From assembly GCF_014646355.1 (NCBI RefSeq), contig NZ_BMNH01000006.1, positions 187,102 to 251,101 of the forward strand: a stretch of DNA of 64,000 nt. The letters run 5' to 3'. The position numbers were made by a program, and so were the translations under genes. The notes beneath the pieces were generated by a model. It did not search any database. It had not been told where the DNA came from and was given only the letters and a program-made list of their open reading frames with translations. How positions within the stretch are numbered: position 1 is the first letter of the stretch; each line of letters starts with the position of its first letter. This document shows, piece after piece, positions 25,160 to 33,215 of the stretch. The DNA is from Nonomuraea cavernae (GTDB lineage Bacteria; Actinomycetota; Actinomycetes; Streptosporangiales; Streptosporangiaceae).

Positions 25160-26964
25160 TCGCGCTCGTCCGCGACGCTCTTGCGCCGCCTGGTCAGGAA
25201 GAACGCCCCGAGTCCGATGACGACCACGGCGCCGACCACGCCGGCGATGAGGCCGGTGTTGGAGCCGCTCTCTGCGGATCCGGCGGCCGGGGCCGCGACG
25301 GCGTCCAGCGTGTAGAACGGCCAGAAGCCGCTGCCGCCGTAGAGGATGCCGTTGTTCTCGGGGATCGGGGTGATGCTGGTGATGCGGTCCTTGCGGTAGC
25401 CCTCGAGGTCGTTCGGGTAGTAGATGGCGATCACCGGGGCGTCGGTGTAGAGGCGCTCCTGCATCTGCTTGATGATCTCGGCGCGCTTGGGCCGGTCGAG
25501 CTCCTTGAGCTGCTCCTGGTAGAGCTTCTCGTAGGTCTCGTCGCAGTAGAACGACTCGGTGCCGCCGCCCTCGCCCGAGGCGGTGGGCCTGCGGCTGCAC
25601 AGGTGCGTCGCCAGCACCTCCTCGGGGTCGGGGTTGACCGACCAGCCGCTGATCGCGATGTCGAACAGCGCGGTGGTGCCGGTCTCCTCGGTGAACTTGC
25701 TGGAGTCGAGCTTCTTGGTGGTCAGCGTGACGCCGATCTCCTTGAAGAAGCCGGTCAGGTACTCGGCGAGCTTGTCCTCGATGGGGGTGTCGGTGTGGAT
25801 GCTGAAGCGGAACTCCAGCTTCTTGTCACCGTCGGGCATCGTGCGGACGCCGTCGGAGCCCTTCTTGTAGCCGGCGTCGTCGAGGATCTGGTTGGCCTTG
25901 GCGACATCGTGGCTGACCTTGGTGTCGCCGCTCGCCTCCCAGAAGAAGTCGGTGTACATGGGCGGCACGATCGAGCCGTCGGCGGGCTTGGCCAGGCCGT
26001 TCTGCACCTCGTCGGCGAGCTTCTGCTTGTCGATCGCGTAGTGCAGCGCCTGGCGCACCTTCGGGTCCTTCAGCGCGGGGTGGCCGTCGCCGATGGGCTT
26101 GTCGTCGGAGGTGGTCGCGCCGTGGTTGATCTGCAGGTAGTTGGCCCGGCGGCCCTGCTGGTTCCACTGCACGATGTTGGAGTCGCCCTTGAGCGCCTCG
26201 AACTCCGGCGGCGAGAGGCGGCCGATCAGGTCGATCTCGCCCTTCTTCAGGCCGACGATCGAGGCCGCGGGGTTGTCGTAGAAGATGACCTGCAGCTCGT
26301 CGATCTTGGGCGCGCCCCGCCAGTAGTCGGGGTTGGCCTTCAGCTTGACGTACTGGTCCTTCTTGTGCTCGATCGCGATGTACGCCCCGCTGCCCACCGC
26401 CGGGTAGACCTCGGCGTCGTAGTTGGCCATGTCGGTGACCTTCTCCCAGACATGCTTCGGCATGATCGGGATCGGGTTCTCCAGCATCGACGCCTGCGGG
26501 GCCTTGGTCTTGATGACCAGGTCCTGGCCGTTGGCCGTGACGCTCTCGAAGTTCTCGGCGGCCGGACCGTTGGCGGTCTTGGCCGCGTCATCGGTCATGA
26601 CCTTGTTGAACGTCCAGGCGGCGTCCTCGGCCGTGATCGGCTTGCCGTCGGACCACTTGGCCTGGCGGATCTTGAACGTCCAGGTGAGCCCGTCGTCGGA
26701 GGTGGTCCACGACTCGGCCAGGTCAGGGCTCGGCTGGAGCGTCTTGGGGTCGGGGACGGTGAGGAAGCCGTACATCAGGCGGTGGATGGACGACGACACC
26801 AGCCGGACCGCGAGGAACGGGTTCATCGAGTCGACCGCCTGGGTCGCCCCGATACGGACGATCTTCTTCCCCGCGGCGGGCTCCTGGGCATGGGCGATCT
26901 GGCCCTGTCCTGCTACTAACAGCGCGACGCCCAGCACAGCCAGACGCGCGAACAACTTCTTCAT
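25156..26964 (-). CDS. Family 5 extracellular solute-binding protein with C-terminal membrane anchor
   Basis: The 602-residue protein is the substrate receptor of the importer (SBP family 5; peptides, nickel or sugars are possible). It starts with a standard signal peptide (LLVAGQGQIAHAQEP) that lacks a lipobox cysteine. Instead, the C-terminus has a hydrophobic segment (about 570-592) followed by FLTRRRKSV, so the protein is probably tethered by a C-terminal helix, not by lipid. The core has the expected motifs, such as SWTTSDDGLTWTFKIR. It is the first gene of the operon. Confidence 0.92.
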   Translation of the reverse strand: MKKLFARLAVLGVALLVAGQGQIAHAQEPAAGKKIVRIGATQAVDSMNPFLAVRLVSSSIHRLMYGFLTVPDPKTLQPSPDLAESWTTSDDGLTWTFKIRQAKWSDGKPITAEDAAWTFNKVMTDDAAKTANGPAAENFESVTANGQDLVIKTKAPQASMLENPIPIMPKHVWEKVTDMANYDAEVYPAVGSGAYIAIEHKKDQYVKLKANPDYWRGAPKIDELQVIFYDNPAASIVGLKKGEIDLIGRLSPPEFEALKGDSNIVQWNQQGRRANYLQINHGATTSDDKPIGDGHPALKDPKVRQALHYAIDKQKLADEVQNGLAKPADGSIVPPMYTDFFWEASGDTKVSHDVAKANQILDDAGYKKGSDGVRTMPDGDKKLEFRFSIHTDTPIEDKLAEYLTGFFKEIGVTLTTKKLDSSKFTEETGTTALFDIAISGWSVNPDPEEVLATHLCSRRPTASGEGGGTESFYCDETYEKLYQEQLKELDRPKRAEIIKQMQERLYTDAPVIAIYYPNDLEGYRKDRITSITPIPENNGILYGGSGFWPFYTLDAVAAPAAGSAESGSNTGLIAGVVGAVVVIGLGAFFLTRRRKSVADERE

Positions 26965-27083
26965 GGTGCCTCACCTTCAGGCGGGGGAATCCTGCTGTAG
27001 AGAAAGGCACACCATACGAAGAGTCCATGTCAACGAGCTACGGAAAATTGTTTCATCTTCGTTTCCTGGCCCGGTGTAAATTT
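26965..27083. promoter_or_regulatory. Promoter region of the ABC importer operon
   Basis: This 119-bp, relatively AT-rich spacer holds no gene. On the reverse strand TTGACA occurs at 27033-27028, but no convincing -10 lies at the normal distance. The binding-protein start is preceded by GAAGGTGAGG. Confidence 0.4.
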
Positions 27084-28712
27084 TCAGGCGATCCGCACGA
27101 CCGTGCCCGCCTCGACCCTGAGCCGGCGATCGACGTGGACGGCGTCCAGCATTCTGCGGTCGTGCGTGACCAGCAGCAGCGTGCCCGGATAGCTCGCCAG
27201 GGCCGACTCCAGCTGCTCGATCGCCGGCAGGTCGAGATGGTTGGTCGGCTCGTCGAGCACCAGCAGGTTGACCCCTCTGGCCTGCAGCAACGCCAGGGCC
27301 GCGCGGGTCCGCTCGCCGGGTGACAGGGTCGAGGCGGGCCGCAGCACGTGCGCGGCCTTCAGCCCGTACTTCGCCAGCAGCGTACGCACGTCGGCGGGCG
27401 CCAGCTCGGGCGTGTGCCGCGCGAACGCCTCCAGCAACGGCTCGTCGCCCTCGAACAGCCGCCTCGCCTGGTCGACCTCGCCCACCACCACACCGGGCCC
27501 GAGCGCCGCGTGCCCCTCGTCCAGCGGGGTGCGGCCCAGCAGCGCGCCCAGCAGCGTGGTCTTGCCCGAGCCGTTGGCGCCCGTGATCGCCACCCGGTCG
27601 GCCCAGCCGATCTCCAGGTCGACCGGGCCCAGCGTGAACGTGCCCCGCCTGACCACCGCGCCGCGCAACGTCGCCACCACCGCCCCCGAGCGGGGCGCGG
27701 GGGCGATCTCCATCCGCAGCTCCCACTCCTTGCGCGGCTCCTCGACGACCTCCATCCGCTCGATCAGCCGCTCGGTCTGGCGGGCCTTGGCGGCCTGCTT
27801 CTCGGTGGTCTCGACCCGCAGGTTGCGGCCGATCTTGTCGTTGTCGGTGGCCTTGCGGCGGGCGTTCTTCACGCCCTTCTCCATCCAGGCGCGCTGGGTG
27901 CGGGCGCGGGTCTCCAACTGGGCGCGGGTGCCGGCGTACTCCTCGTACTGCTCGCGGGCGTGCCTCCTGGCCACCTCCCGCTCCTCCAGGTAGGCCTGGT
28001 AGCCGCCGCCGAACAGGCTGACGCGCTGCTGGGCCAGGTCGAGCTCCAGCACCTTGGTGACGGTCCTGGCCAGGAACTCGCGGTCGTGGCTGACCAGCAC
28101 GGTGCCGGCCCGCAGGCCGTTGACGAAGCCCTCCAGCCGGTCGAGCCCGTCGAGGTCGAGGTCGTTGGTCGGCTCGTCGAGCAGGAAGAGGTCGTAGCGG
28201 CTGAGCAGCAGCGAGGCGAGCCCGGCGCGGGCCGCCTGGCCGCCGGAGAGCGAGGTCATCGACTGGTCGAGGCCCACGGTCAGGCCGATCTCCGCCGACC
28301 GCTCCTCCAGGTCGGCGCCGCCGAGCGAGAGCCAGCGTTCGAGCGCCAGGCTGTAGGCGTCGTCGGCGCCCGGCCGCTCCTCCACCAGCGCCTGGGTCGC
28401 CTCGTCGAGGTCGCGCTGCGCCCGCGCGACGCCGGTGCGCCTGGCCAGGAACTCTCTGACGGTCTCGCCCGGCCGGCGGTCGGGCTCCTGCGGGAGGTGG
28501 CCCACCGTGGCGGTCGGCGGGCTCAGGCGTACGGTGCCGTGCTCGGGCCGGTCGAGGCCAGCCAGCAGGCGCAGCAGGGTGGACTTGCCCGCGCCGTTGG
28601 CCCCCACGAGCCCGATCACGTCGCCGGGGCTCACCACCAGATCGAGGCCGGAGAACAGGACCCGCTCACCGTGACCTGCCGAGAGATCCTTCACCACCAT
28701 GGTCGCGCTCAT
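27084..28712 (-). CDS. ABC-F family ATPase (ribosome-associated or resistance type)
   Basis: The 542-residue protein has two ABC ATPase domains and no membrane segment. Walker A motifs are GANGAGKST and GANGSGKTT, signatures are LSGGQAAR and LSPGERTR, and Walker B segments LLDEPTND and LDEPTNHLD are present. The linker between domains is long, charged and helical (about 240-330), as in ABC-F proteins that act on the ribosomal exit site. Functions in the family run from translation control to antibiotic protection. GGAG lies 5 nt before the ATG. Confidence 0.93.
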   Translation of the reverse strand: MSATMVVKDLSAGHGERVLFSGLDLVVSPGDVIGLVGANGAGKSTLLRLLAGLDRPEHGTVRLSPPTATVGHLPQEPDRRPGETVREFLARRTGVARAQRDLDEATQALVEERPGADDAYSLALERWLSLGGADLEERSAEIGLTVGLDQSMTSLSGGQAARAGLASLLLSRYDLFLLDEPTNDLDLDGLDRLEGFVNGLRAGTVLVSHDREFLARTVTKVLELDLAQQRVSLFGGGYQAYLEEREVARRHAREQYEEYAGTRAQLETRARTQRAWMEKGVKNARRKATDNDKIGRNLRVETTEKQAAKARQTERLIERMEVVEEPRKEWELRMEIAPAPRSGAVVATLRGAVVRRGTFTLGPVDLEIGWADRVAITGANGSGKTTLLGALLGRTPLDEGHAALGPGVVVGEVDQARRLFEGDEPLLEAFARHTPELAPADVRTLLAKYGLKAAHVLRPASTLSPGERTRAALALLQARGVNLLVLDEPTNHLDLPAIEQLESALASYPGTLLLVTHDRRMLDAVHVDRRLRVEAGTVVRIA

Positions 28713-28743
28713 GTTCTCCGATGCTAGGTCACCCGGCCGGTAG

Positions 28744-28787
28744 GGCGTCCCGCCTGCCGACGGCCGCCGCCGCGGCGGCCGGACGCC
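28744..28787. repeat. Nested inverted repeats between divergent genes
   Basis: An outer 7-bp inverted repeat (GGCGTCC at 28744-28750, GGACGCC at 28781-28787) encloses an inner stem GGCCGCCGC/GCGGCGGCC (28762-28780). It lies between the divergent ABC-F and PfpI genes. A regulatory or attenuator role is possible but not shown. Confidence 0.55.
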
Positions 28788-28853
28788 GCCCGCATACAAC
28801 GCCAACCCCCGGAAAGGGAGAGAAGGACACCCATCTCACAAGGGGGAAACCAG

Positions 28854-29399
28854 ATGATCCAGGGAAAGACGATCGCGTTCCTCGTCGCCCCTGAAGGCGT
28901 CGAGCAGGTCGAGCTCACCGAGCCGTGGAAGGCGATCAAGCAGGCCGGTGGCACGCCCAAGCTGATCTCCACGAGCTCCGGACGGATCCGGGCCTTCAAC
29001 CACCTCGACCGCGGCGACACCTTCGCCGTGGACGCCACGGTCGACCAGGTGGCGGTGGCCGAGTTCGACGGCCTGGTCCTGCCGGGCGGGGTGGCCAACC
29101 CCGACTTCCTGCGGACGGTGCCCGAGGCGGTGCGGTTCGTGGGTGACTTCTTCGAGGCGGGCAAGCCGGTGGCCGCGATCTGCCACGCGCCGTGGACCCT
29201 GATCGAGGCCGACGTGGTGCGCGACCGCATGGTCACCTCCTGGCCGAGCCTCCAGACCGACCTGCGCAACGCGGGCGCCAACTGGGTGGACCGGGAGATC
29301 GTCGTGTGCACGGCGGGCCTCAACGTGCTGGTCACCAGCCGCAAGCCGGACGACCTCAAGGCGTTCTGCCAGGGGGCGATCGACGCGTTCAGCCAGTGA
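28854..29399 (+). CDS. DJ-1/PfpI-family protein (YhbO-like)
   Basis: The 181-residue protein belongs to the DJ-1/PfpI superfamily, with the nucleophile-elbow cysteine in AICHAPW and an acidic residue near the N-terminus (PEGVEQVELTEP). Bacterial relatives protect against carbonyl and oxidative stress (deglycase or chaperone activity is debated). It is a single-gene unit: a strong hairpin follows its stop. The ribosome site before the ATG is weak (AAGGGGG further upstream). Confidence 0.92.
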   Translation: MIQGKTIAFLVAPEGVEQVELTEPWKAIKQAGGTPKLISTSSGRIRAFNHLDRGDTFAVDATVDQVAVAEFDGLVLPGGVANPDFLRTVPEAVRFVGDFFEAGKPVAAICHAPWTLIEADVVRDRMVTSWPSLQTDLRNAGANWVDREIVVCTAGLNVLVTSRKPDDLKAFCQGAIDAFSQ

Positions 29400-29405
29400 C
29401 CGCTC

Positions 29406-29425
29406 CGGGGCCCTCACGGGCCCCG
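29406..29425 (+). terminator. Terminator after the PfpI gene
   Basis: A perfect 8-bp stem CGGGGCCC/GGGCCCCG with a TCAC loop lies 7 bp after the stop and is followed by a T-containing stretch (CATATCCCTTGTTT). Confidence 0.8.
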
Positions 29426-29501
29426 CATATCCCTTGTTTCCGGTGATGTATCGCAGGTCGCACGAAACCCGCCTGTAACGCCTTGCTCTTAGGATCGGAA
29501 A

Positions 29502-29517
29502 GGTCTAGATGTAGACC
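29502..29517. promoter_or_regulatory. Operator-like palindrome upstream of the APC permease
   Basis: GGTCTAgatgTAGACC is a perfect 6-bp inverted repeat with a 4-base spacer, 35 bp before the permease start. The GTCTA/TAGAC halves resemble GntR-type operators. It overlaps a plausible -10, so it would act as a repressor site. Confidence 0.6.
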
Positions 29518-29552
29518 AAAGAGTGAGTTCTCCACGCCCCCCAGGGAGCCTC

Positions 29553-31082
29553 ATGACCACCGAAGAGGATTCCAGGCGACTCGCCGAGCTCGGCTACAAG
29601 CAAGAGCTGGCCCGCACCTGGAGCGGGTTCTCCAACTTCGCGATCTCCTTCTCCATCATCTCGATCCTCGCCGGATGCTTCACCACCTTCGGCCAGGCCT
29701 GGAACAACGGCGGCCCCATCGCCATCTCATGGGGCTGGCCGCTGATCTCCGCCTTCATCCTGATCATCGGTTTCTGCATGTCGGAGCTGGTCTCCGCCTA
29801 CCCGACCGCCGGCGGCATCTACTGGTGGGCCGCCAAGCTGGGCAAGCCGATCCACGGCTGGTTCACCGGCTGGCTCAACCTGATCGGCCTCATCGCGGTC
29901 ACCGCGTCCGTCGACTACGGCTGCGCCACGTTCCTCAACATCACGCTCTCCCGGCTGACCGGCGGCGGATGGGAGGGCACGCTGTCCCAGGCGTTCCTGC
30001 TGTTCGTGATCGTGCTGGGACTCCACGCGCTGATCAACATCTTCAGCCACCGGCTCATCTCGTTACTGCAGAACATCTCGGTCTGGTGGCACGTGGCCGG
30101 CGCCGCGGTCATCGTGGGCATCCTGATCTTCGCGCCCAGCGACCACCAGACGCTCGGGTTCGTCTTCACCGAGACGATCAACAACTCCGGTTTCGGCGAC
30201 GGTGACGGCGGCCTGCCGTTCTGGCTGTACGTGCTGCCGCTCGGCTTCCTGCTGACGCAGTACACGATCACCGGCTTCGACGCGTGCGCGCACGTGTCGG
30301 AGGAGACCCAGGGAGCCGCCACCTCGGCGGCCCGCGGGCTCTGGCAGTCGATCTTCTACTCGGCCATCGGCGGCTGGATCCTGCTGCTCGCGTTCCTGTT
30401 CGCCGCGACGAACGTCGACGCGATCAACGAGCAGGGCGGCTTCGTCGGCGCCATCTTCGAGACGGCCCTCTCCTCCCCGCTGGCGACCGCGGTCTTCGCG
30501 ATCTCCACGATCGGCCAGTTCTTCTGCGGCATGAGCTGCGTGACCTCGATGTCGCGGATGACGTACGCGTTCTCCCGTGACGGGGCCGTACCCGGCTGGC
30601 GGATCTGGTCGAAGATCGACCGCAACCGGACCCCGGTCAACGCCATCCTCGCGGGCTGCGCGGTGGCGGCGCTGATCACCCTGCCCGCGCTCTACGCCCC
30701 GGCCGGGACGACCACCCCGGTCGCCTTCTACGCCGTGGTGTCGATGGCGGTCATCGGCCTCTACCTGGCCTTCCTCATCCCGATCTGGCTCAGGCTGAAG
30801 ATGGGCGACGACTTCGTCCCCGGCCCGTGGACGCTGGGCAGGAAGTATCGAGTGCTGTGCTGGATCGCGTGCGTGGAGATCGTGATCGTCTCGGTCTACT
30901 TCGTCATGCCGTTCTCGCCCGCCGGTGTCCCCGGCAATGAGGACTTCACCTGGACCTCGGTCAACTACGCGCCGATCGCGGTGGGGGTGGTGCTGATCGG
31001 CATCGCCCTGTGGTGGGCGCTGTCGGCCCGCCACTGGTTCACCGGCCCCCGCCGCACGATCGACGACGTGCCCGTCCCCTGA
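29553..31082 (+). CDS. APC-superfamily amino acid/amine permease
   Basis: The 509-residue protein has about 12 transmembrane helices. It carries the ACT/GABA-permease-type opening LGYKQELARTWSGFSNFAISFS and the helix 8 region with FSRDGAVPGWRIWSKID. It most likely imports an amino acid, GABA, choline or polyamine by cation symport; the substrate is not resolvable. The ATG at 29553 follows GGGAG by about 5 nt and was preferred over an upstream GTG at 29523. An operator-like palindrome precedes it and a perfect hairpin follows. Confidence 0.9.
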   Translation: MTTEEDSRRLAELGYKQELARTWSGFSNFAISFSIISILAGCFTTFGQAWNNGGPIAISWGWPLISAFILIIGFCMSELVSAYPTAGGIYWWAAKLGKPIHGWFTGWLNLIGLIAVTASVDYGCATFLNITLSRLTGGGWEGTLSQAFLLFVIVLGLHALINIFSHRLISLLQNISVWWHVAGAAVIVGILIFAPSDHQTLGFVFTETINNSGFGDGDGGLPFWLYVLPLGFLLTQYTITGFDACAHVSEETQGAATSAARGLWQSIFYSAIGGWILLLAFLFAATNVDAINEQGGFVGAIFETALSSPLATAVFAISTIGQFFCGMSCVTSMSRMTYAFSRDGAVPGWRIWSKIDRNRTPVNAILAGCAVAALITLPALYAPAGTTTPVAFYAVVSMAVIGLYLAFLIPIWLRLKMGDDFVPGPWTLGRKYRVLCWIACVEIVIVSVYFVMPFSPAGVPGNEDFTWTSVNYAPIAVGVVLIGIALWWALSARHWFTGPRRTIDDVPVP

Positions 31083-31090
31083 CGTCCGCC

Positions 31091-31125
31091 AAGCAGAGGG
31101 GTACGTCTCCCGCACCCCTCTGCTT
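31091..31125 (+). terminator. Terminator after the APC permease
   Basis: A perfect 12-bp inverted repeat (AAGCAGAGGGGT / ACCCCTCTGCTT) with an 11-base loop lies 8 bp after the permease stop. It also insulates the VapBC pair that follows. Confidence 0.88.
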
Positions 31126-31146
31126 GCAAACTGCTAGCGTGGGGGC

Positions 31147-31374
31147 ATGGCAACGCTCTACATCCGCGACGTCCCCGAACCAGTAGCCGAATCACTGAAA
31201 GAGCGTGCGGCCGAAGCAGGAATGTCGCTTTCGGCCTATGTCGCGAGGGAGTTGGCGGATATCGCCGCCCGCCCCACGAATGCTGAGATCGTCAAGCGGC
31301 TGAAAGCGCGAGATCGCTCACACGGGCCCTCGACCGCCGAGATTCTCGAGGCCATCGAGGCAGGCAGGCGATGA
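31147..31374 (+). CDS. VapB-type antitoxin (ribbon-helix-helix/FitA-like)
   Basis: The 75-residue protein begins MATLYIRDVPEPVAESLKERA, the N-terminal strand-helix-helix of FitA/VapB antitoxins. Its C-terminal tail (about 40-75) would wrap around the toxin. It overlaps the following PIN-domain gene by ATGA, the classic antitoxin-toxin order, and probably represses its own promoter. No clear operator palindrome is seen in the 20 bp upstream. Confidence 0.88.
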   Translation: MATLYIRDVPEPVAESLKERAAEAGMSLSAYVARELADIAARPTNAEIVKRLKARDRSHGPSTAEILEAIEAGRR

Positions 31375-31760
31375 TCGTCATCGATTCGTCCGCGATGACA
31401 GAGGCGCTGGCCGGCCGCGAAGCCGACGACGAGCTCCTCGATGCGCTCCAGGCGAGCGTTCATGCCCCACATCTGCTCGACGTCGAGGTTCTCTCGACTC
31501 TGCGAGGCCTTACGCTCGGCGGGAAACTGCCTGCGCACGCAGCCGAGCAGGCGCGAGCCGACTACCTCGCACTCAAGATCGCCCGTTACGAAATCAAAGG
31601 GATCGCCGAGCGGATCTGGGAGCTGCGGCACAACTACACCGCCTACGATGCCAGCTATATCGCCCTCGCCGAAGCGCTCGAGTGTCCCCTCTACACCTGC
31701 GACGGCAAGCTGACCGGCAGCGCGCACGATGCCGAAGTGCGGGTGTTCGCGCGCGACTAG
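31371..31760 (+). CDS. VapC-type PIN-domain toxin ribonuclease
   Basis: The 129-residue PIN domain shows the acidic metal-binding set: Asp5 (VIDSSA), the glutamate in LDVEVLSTLR, the aspartate in YDASYIALAE and the one in TCDGKL. Such toxins cut tRNA or rRNA when the antitoxin is degraded. All four acidic residues are intact, so it should be active. It is convergent with lipB, with one base between the two stop codons. Confidence 0.9.
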   Translation: MIVIDSSAMTEALAGREADDELLDALQASVHAPHLLDVEVLSTLRGLTLGGKLPAHAAEQARADYLALKIARYEIKGIAERIWELRHNYTAYDASYIALAEALECPLYTCDGKLTGSAHDAEVRVFARD

Positions 31761-31761
31761 G

Positions 31762-32397
31762 TCAGGACGCCTCGAAGGAGGCGGCCACGGCGACGCGGAC
31801 GGAGCCCATCGACGCGTCGCCGACCTCTCGCTTGAGCGAGGTCATGTCGACGTCGGGCATGCCGCACGCGACCGCCCACTGCCAGGGGTCGAGGTCGCCG
31901 TCGACGTTGAGCGCGAAACCGTGGCTGGTGACGCCGCGGCTCTGGCGCATCCCGATCGAGACGATCTTGCGCCCGCTCTCGGTGGTCCAGACGCCGGTCA
32001 GCAGCTCGGAGCCGGGCGGCGTGTCGCGGCGCTCGGCGGCGAGGCCGAGCGCGCCCAGCGCCTCGATCAGCCGGAGCTCCACCTCGCGCACATAGTCGAC
32101 GATCCGCTCCTGCTCGCCCAGCTTCACGATCAGGTAGCCGACCAGCTGGCCGGGACCGTGATAGGTGAGCTGGCCCCCGCGGCCGGTCTCGACCACGGGG
32201 ATGCCACGCGACGGGTCGGGCAGGTGCGCCTGCGGCGTGCGGCGCCCGATGGTGTAGACCGACGGGTGGCTCAGCAGCCAGAGGGTGTCCGGCCGCTCGT
32301 CTCGCTGGCGCTCGCCGACGAGGTCGGCCATGCGCTCCATCGCCTTGTCGTAGTCGACCAGCTCATCCTGGATGAGCGTCAGCGGCCTTGACTTCAT
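31762..32397 (-). CDS. lipB: LipB, octanoyl-[ACP]:protein octanoyltransferase
   Basis: LipB moves octanoate from acyl carrier protein to lipoyl domains, the first step of lipoate synthesis. The 211-residue product has the motif GRGGQLTYHGPGQLVGY and the catalytic cysteine in AVACGMPDVDMTSL, with the partner lysine in GRKIVSIG. ATG at 32397 gives the usual family N-terminus; a start 9 codons upstream is less likely. lipA is not in this window. Confidence 0.95.
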   Translation of the reverse strand: MKSRPLTLIQDELVDYDKAMERMADLVGERQRDERPDTLWLLSHPSVYTIGRRTPQAHLPDPSRGIPVVETGRGGQLTYHGPGQLVGYLIVKLGEQERIVDYVREVELRLIEALGALGLAAERRDTPPGSELLTGVWTTESGRKIVSIGMRQSRGVTSHGFALNVDGDLDPWQWAVACGMPDVDMTSLKREVGDASMGSVRVAVAASFEAS

Positions 32398-32423
32398 GCT
32401 TCGAGGATAGAGCGGCGCCAGCA

Positions 32424-32480
32424 CTTCTTCGGTGTCGGTGCTTCTTCGGTGTCAGTGCTTCGGCGTCAGTACTTCTTCGG
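32424..32480. repeat. 17-bp tandem repeats derived from the pspC 3' end
   Basis: CTTCTTCGGTGTC(A/G)GTG is repeated as 32424-32440, 32441-32457, then a 14-bp shortened unit, then the coding end of the PspC gene itself. The last codons and stop of that gene are thus copied downstream several times. Confidence 0.85.
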
Positions 32481-32648
32481 CTCCTCGGGGACGAGGACCC
32501 ACATGACGACGTAGACGACCCACATCGGGCCGGGGAACAGGGAAAGGATCAGCCAGAGGATCCGGACGAGGGTCGGCGGCAGGCCCATCTTGTCGGCGAG
32601 GCCGCCGCAGACGCCGGCCAGCATCCTGTGCTCGCGAGAGCGGTACAT
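32466..32648 (-). CDS. PspC-domain small membrane protein
   Basis: The 60-residue protein is a single PspC domain: MYRSREHRMLAGVCGGLADKMG (landmark) followed by a hydrophobic helix (LVRILWLILSLFPGPMWVVYVV region) and a short charged tail. Related proteins take part in envelope-stress signalling. GGAGG is spaced 6 nt before the ATG. Imperfect copies of its last codons follow it. Confidence 0.9.
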   Translation of the reverse strand: MYRSREHRMLAGVCGGLADKMGLPPTLVRILWLILSLFPGPMWVVYVVMWVLVPEEPKKY

Positions 32649-32708
32649 CGTTTCCTCCGTGTGGTCGCAGCTACTTGAAGAACGGACGGGCTGACCACAC
32701 CTATCCCG

Positions 32709-33215
32709 CTACGGACCCTGAGAAAACCCCGACAGGGTCAGCCAGTCACGGGCCGCCGCGAGATGTTCGCTGGTCAGGCCACGATTGGGCTCGACGGGAA
32801 CAAGCAGAAAATCGCTCAAACCCTGACACTCCCTGAGATACTTCTCATCCTCCCAGCGCACCTGGTCGTCGAACCAGACGAACGGCCTGTCACCGACGTA
32901 CGCCCCCACGTGCCGGGTCTTGAACATCTCGCCCAGCTCGCTGCCGCCGTCGGGCCCCAGGGGCACGACCGGGAGCTCCGGCAGGCCGACGCGGGGCGAG
33001 ATCCACTCGTTGGCGTGATGCTCCCAGGTGGTGGCCCAGGCCAGCTCGGCGCCCGTGCGCAGGGCCAGCTCCAGCAGCCTGGGACCATGCCTGGAGTTGA
33101 GGTGGACGGTGTAGCCGACGCCGTCGACCGTGCACCTGTAGCGCCTGAAGCCGGGACCGGGCGCTCCGAAGGGATTGAGCACTCCGTCGACGTCCACCAG
33201 CAGCAACGGCTTCAC
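32709..33215 (-). CDS. HAD-like hydrolase domain protein
   Basis: The 168-residue protein begins VKPLLLVDVDGVLNPF, the DxD nucleophile motif of haloacid-dehalogenase phosphatases. Later it shows a threonine motif (WATTWEHHANEW) and an acidic motif (FVWFDDQVRWED). This is a small actinobacterial HAD subgroup without assigned substrate. The GTG start overlaps the AraC regulator's stop as GTGA. Confidence 0.82.
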   Translation of the reverse strand: MKPLLLVDVDGVLNPFGAPGPGFRRYRCTVDGVGYTVHLNSRHGPRLLELALRTGAELAWATTWEHHANEWISPRVGLPELPVVPLGPDGGSELGEMFKTRHVGAYVGDRPFVWFDDQVRWEDEKYLRECQGLSDFLLVPVEPNRGLTSEHLAAARDWLTLSGFSQGP

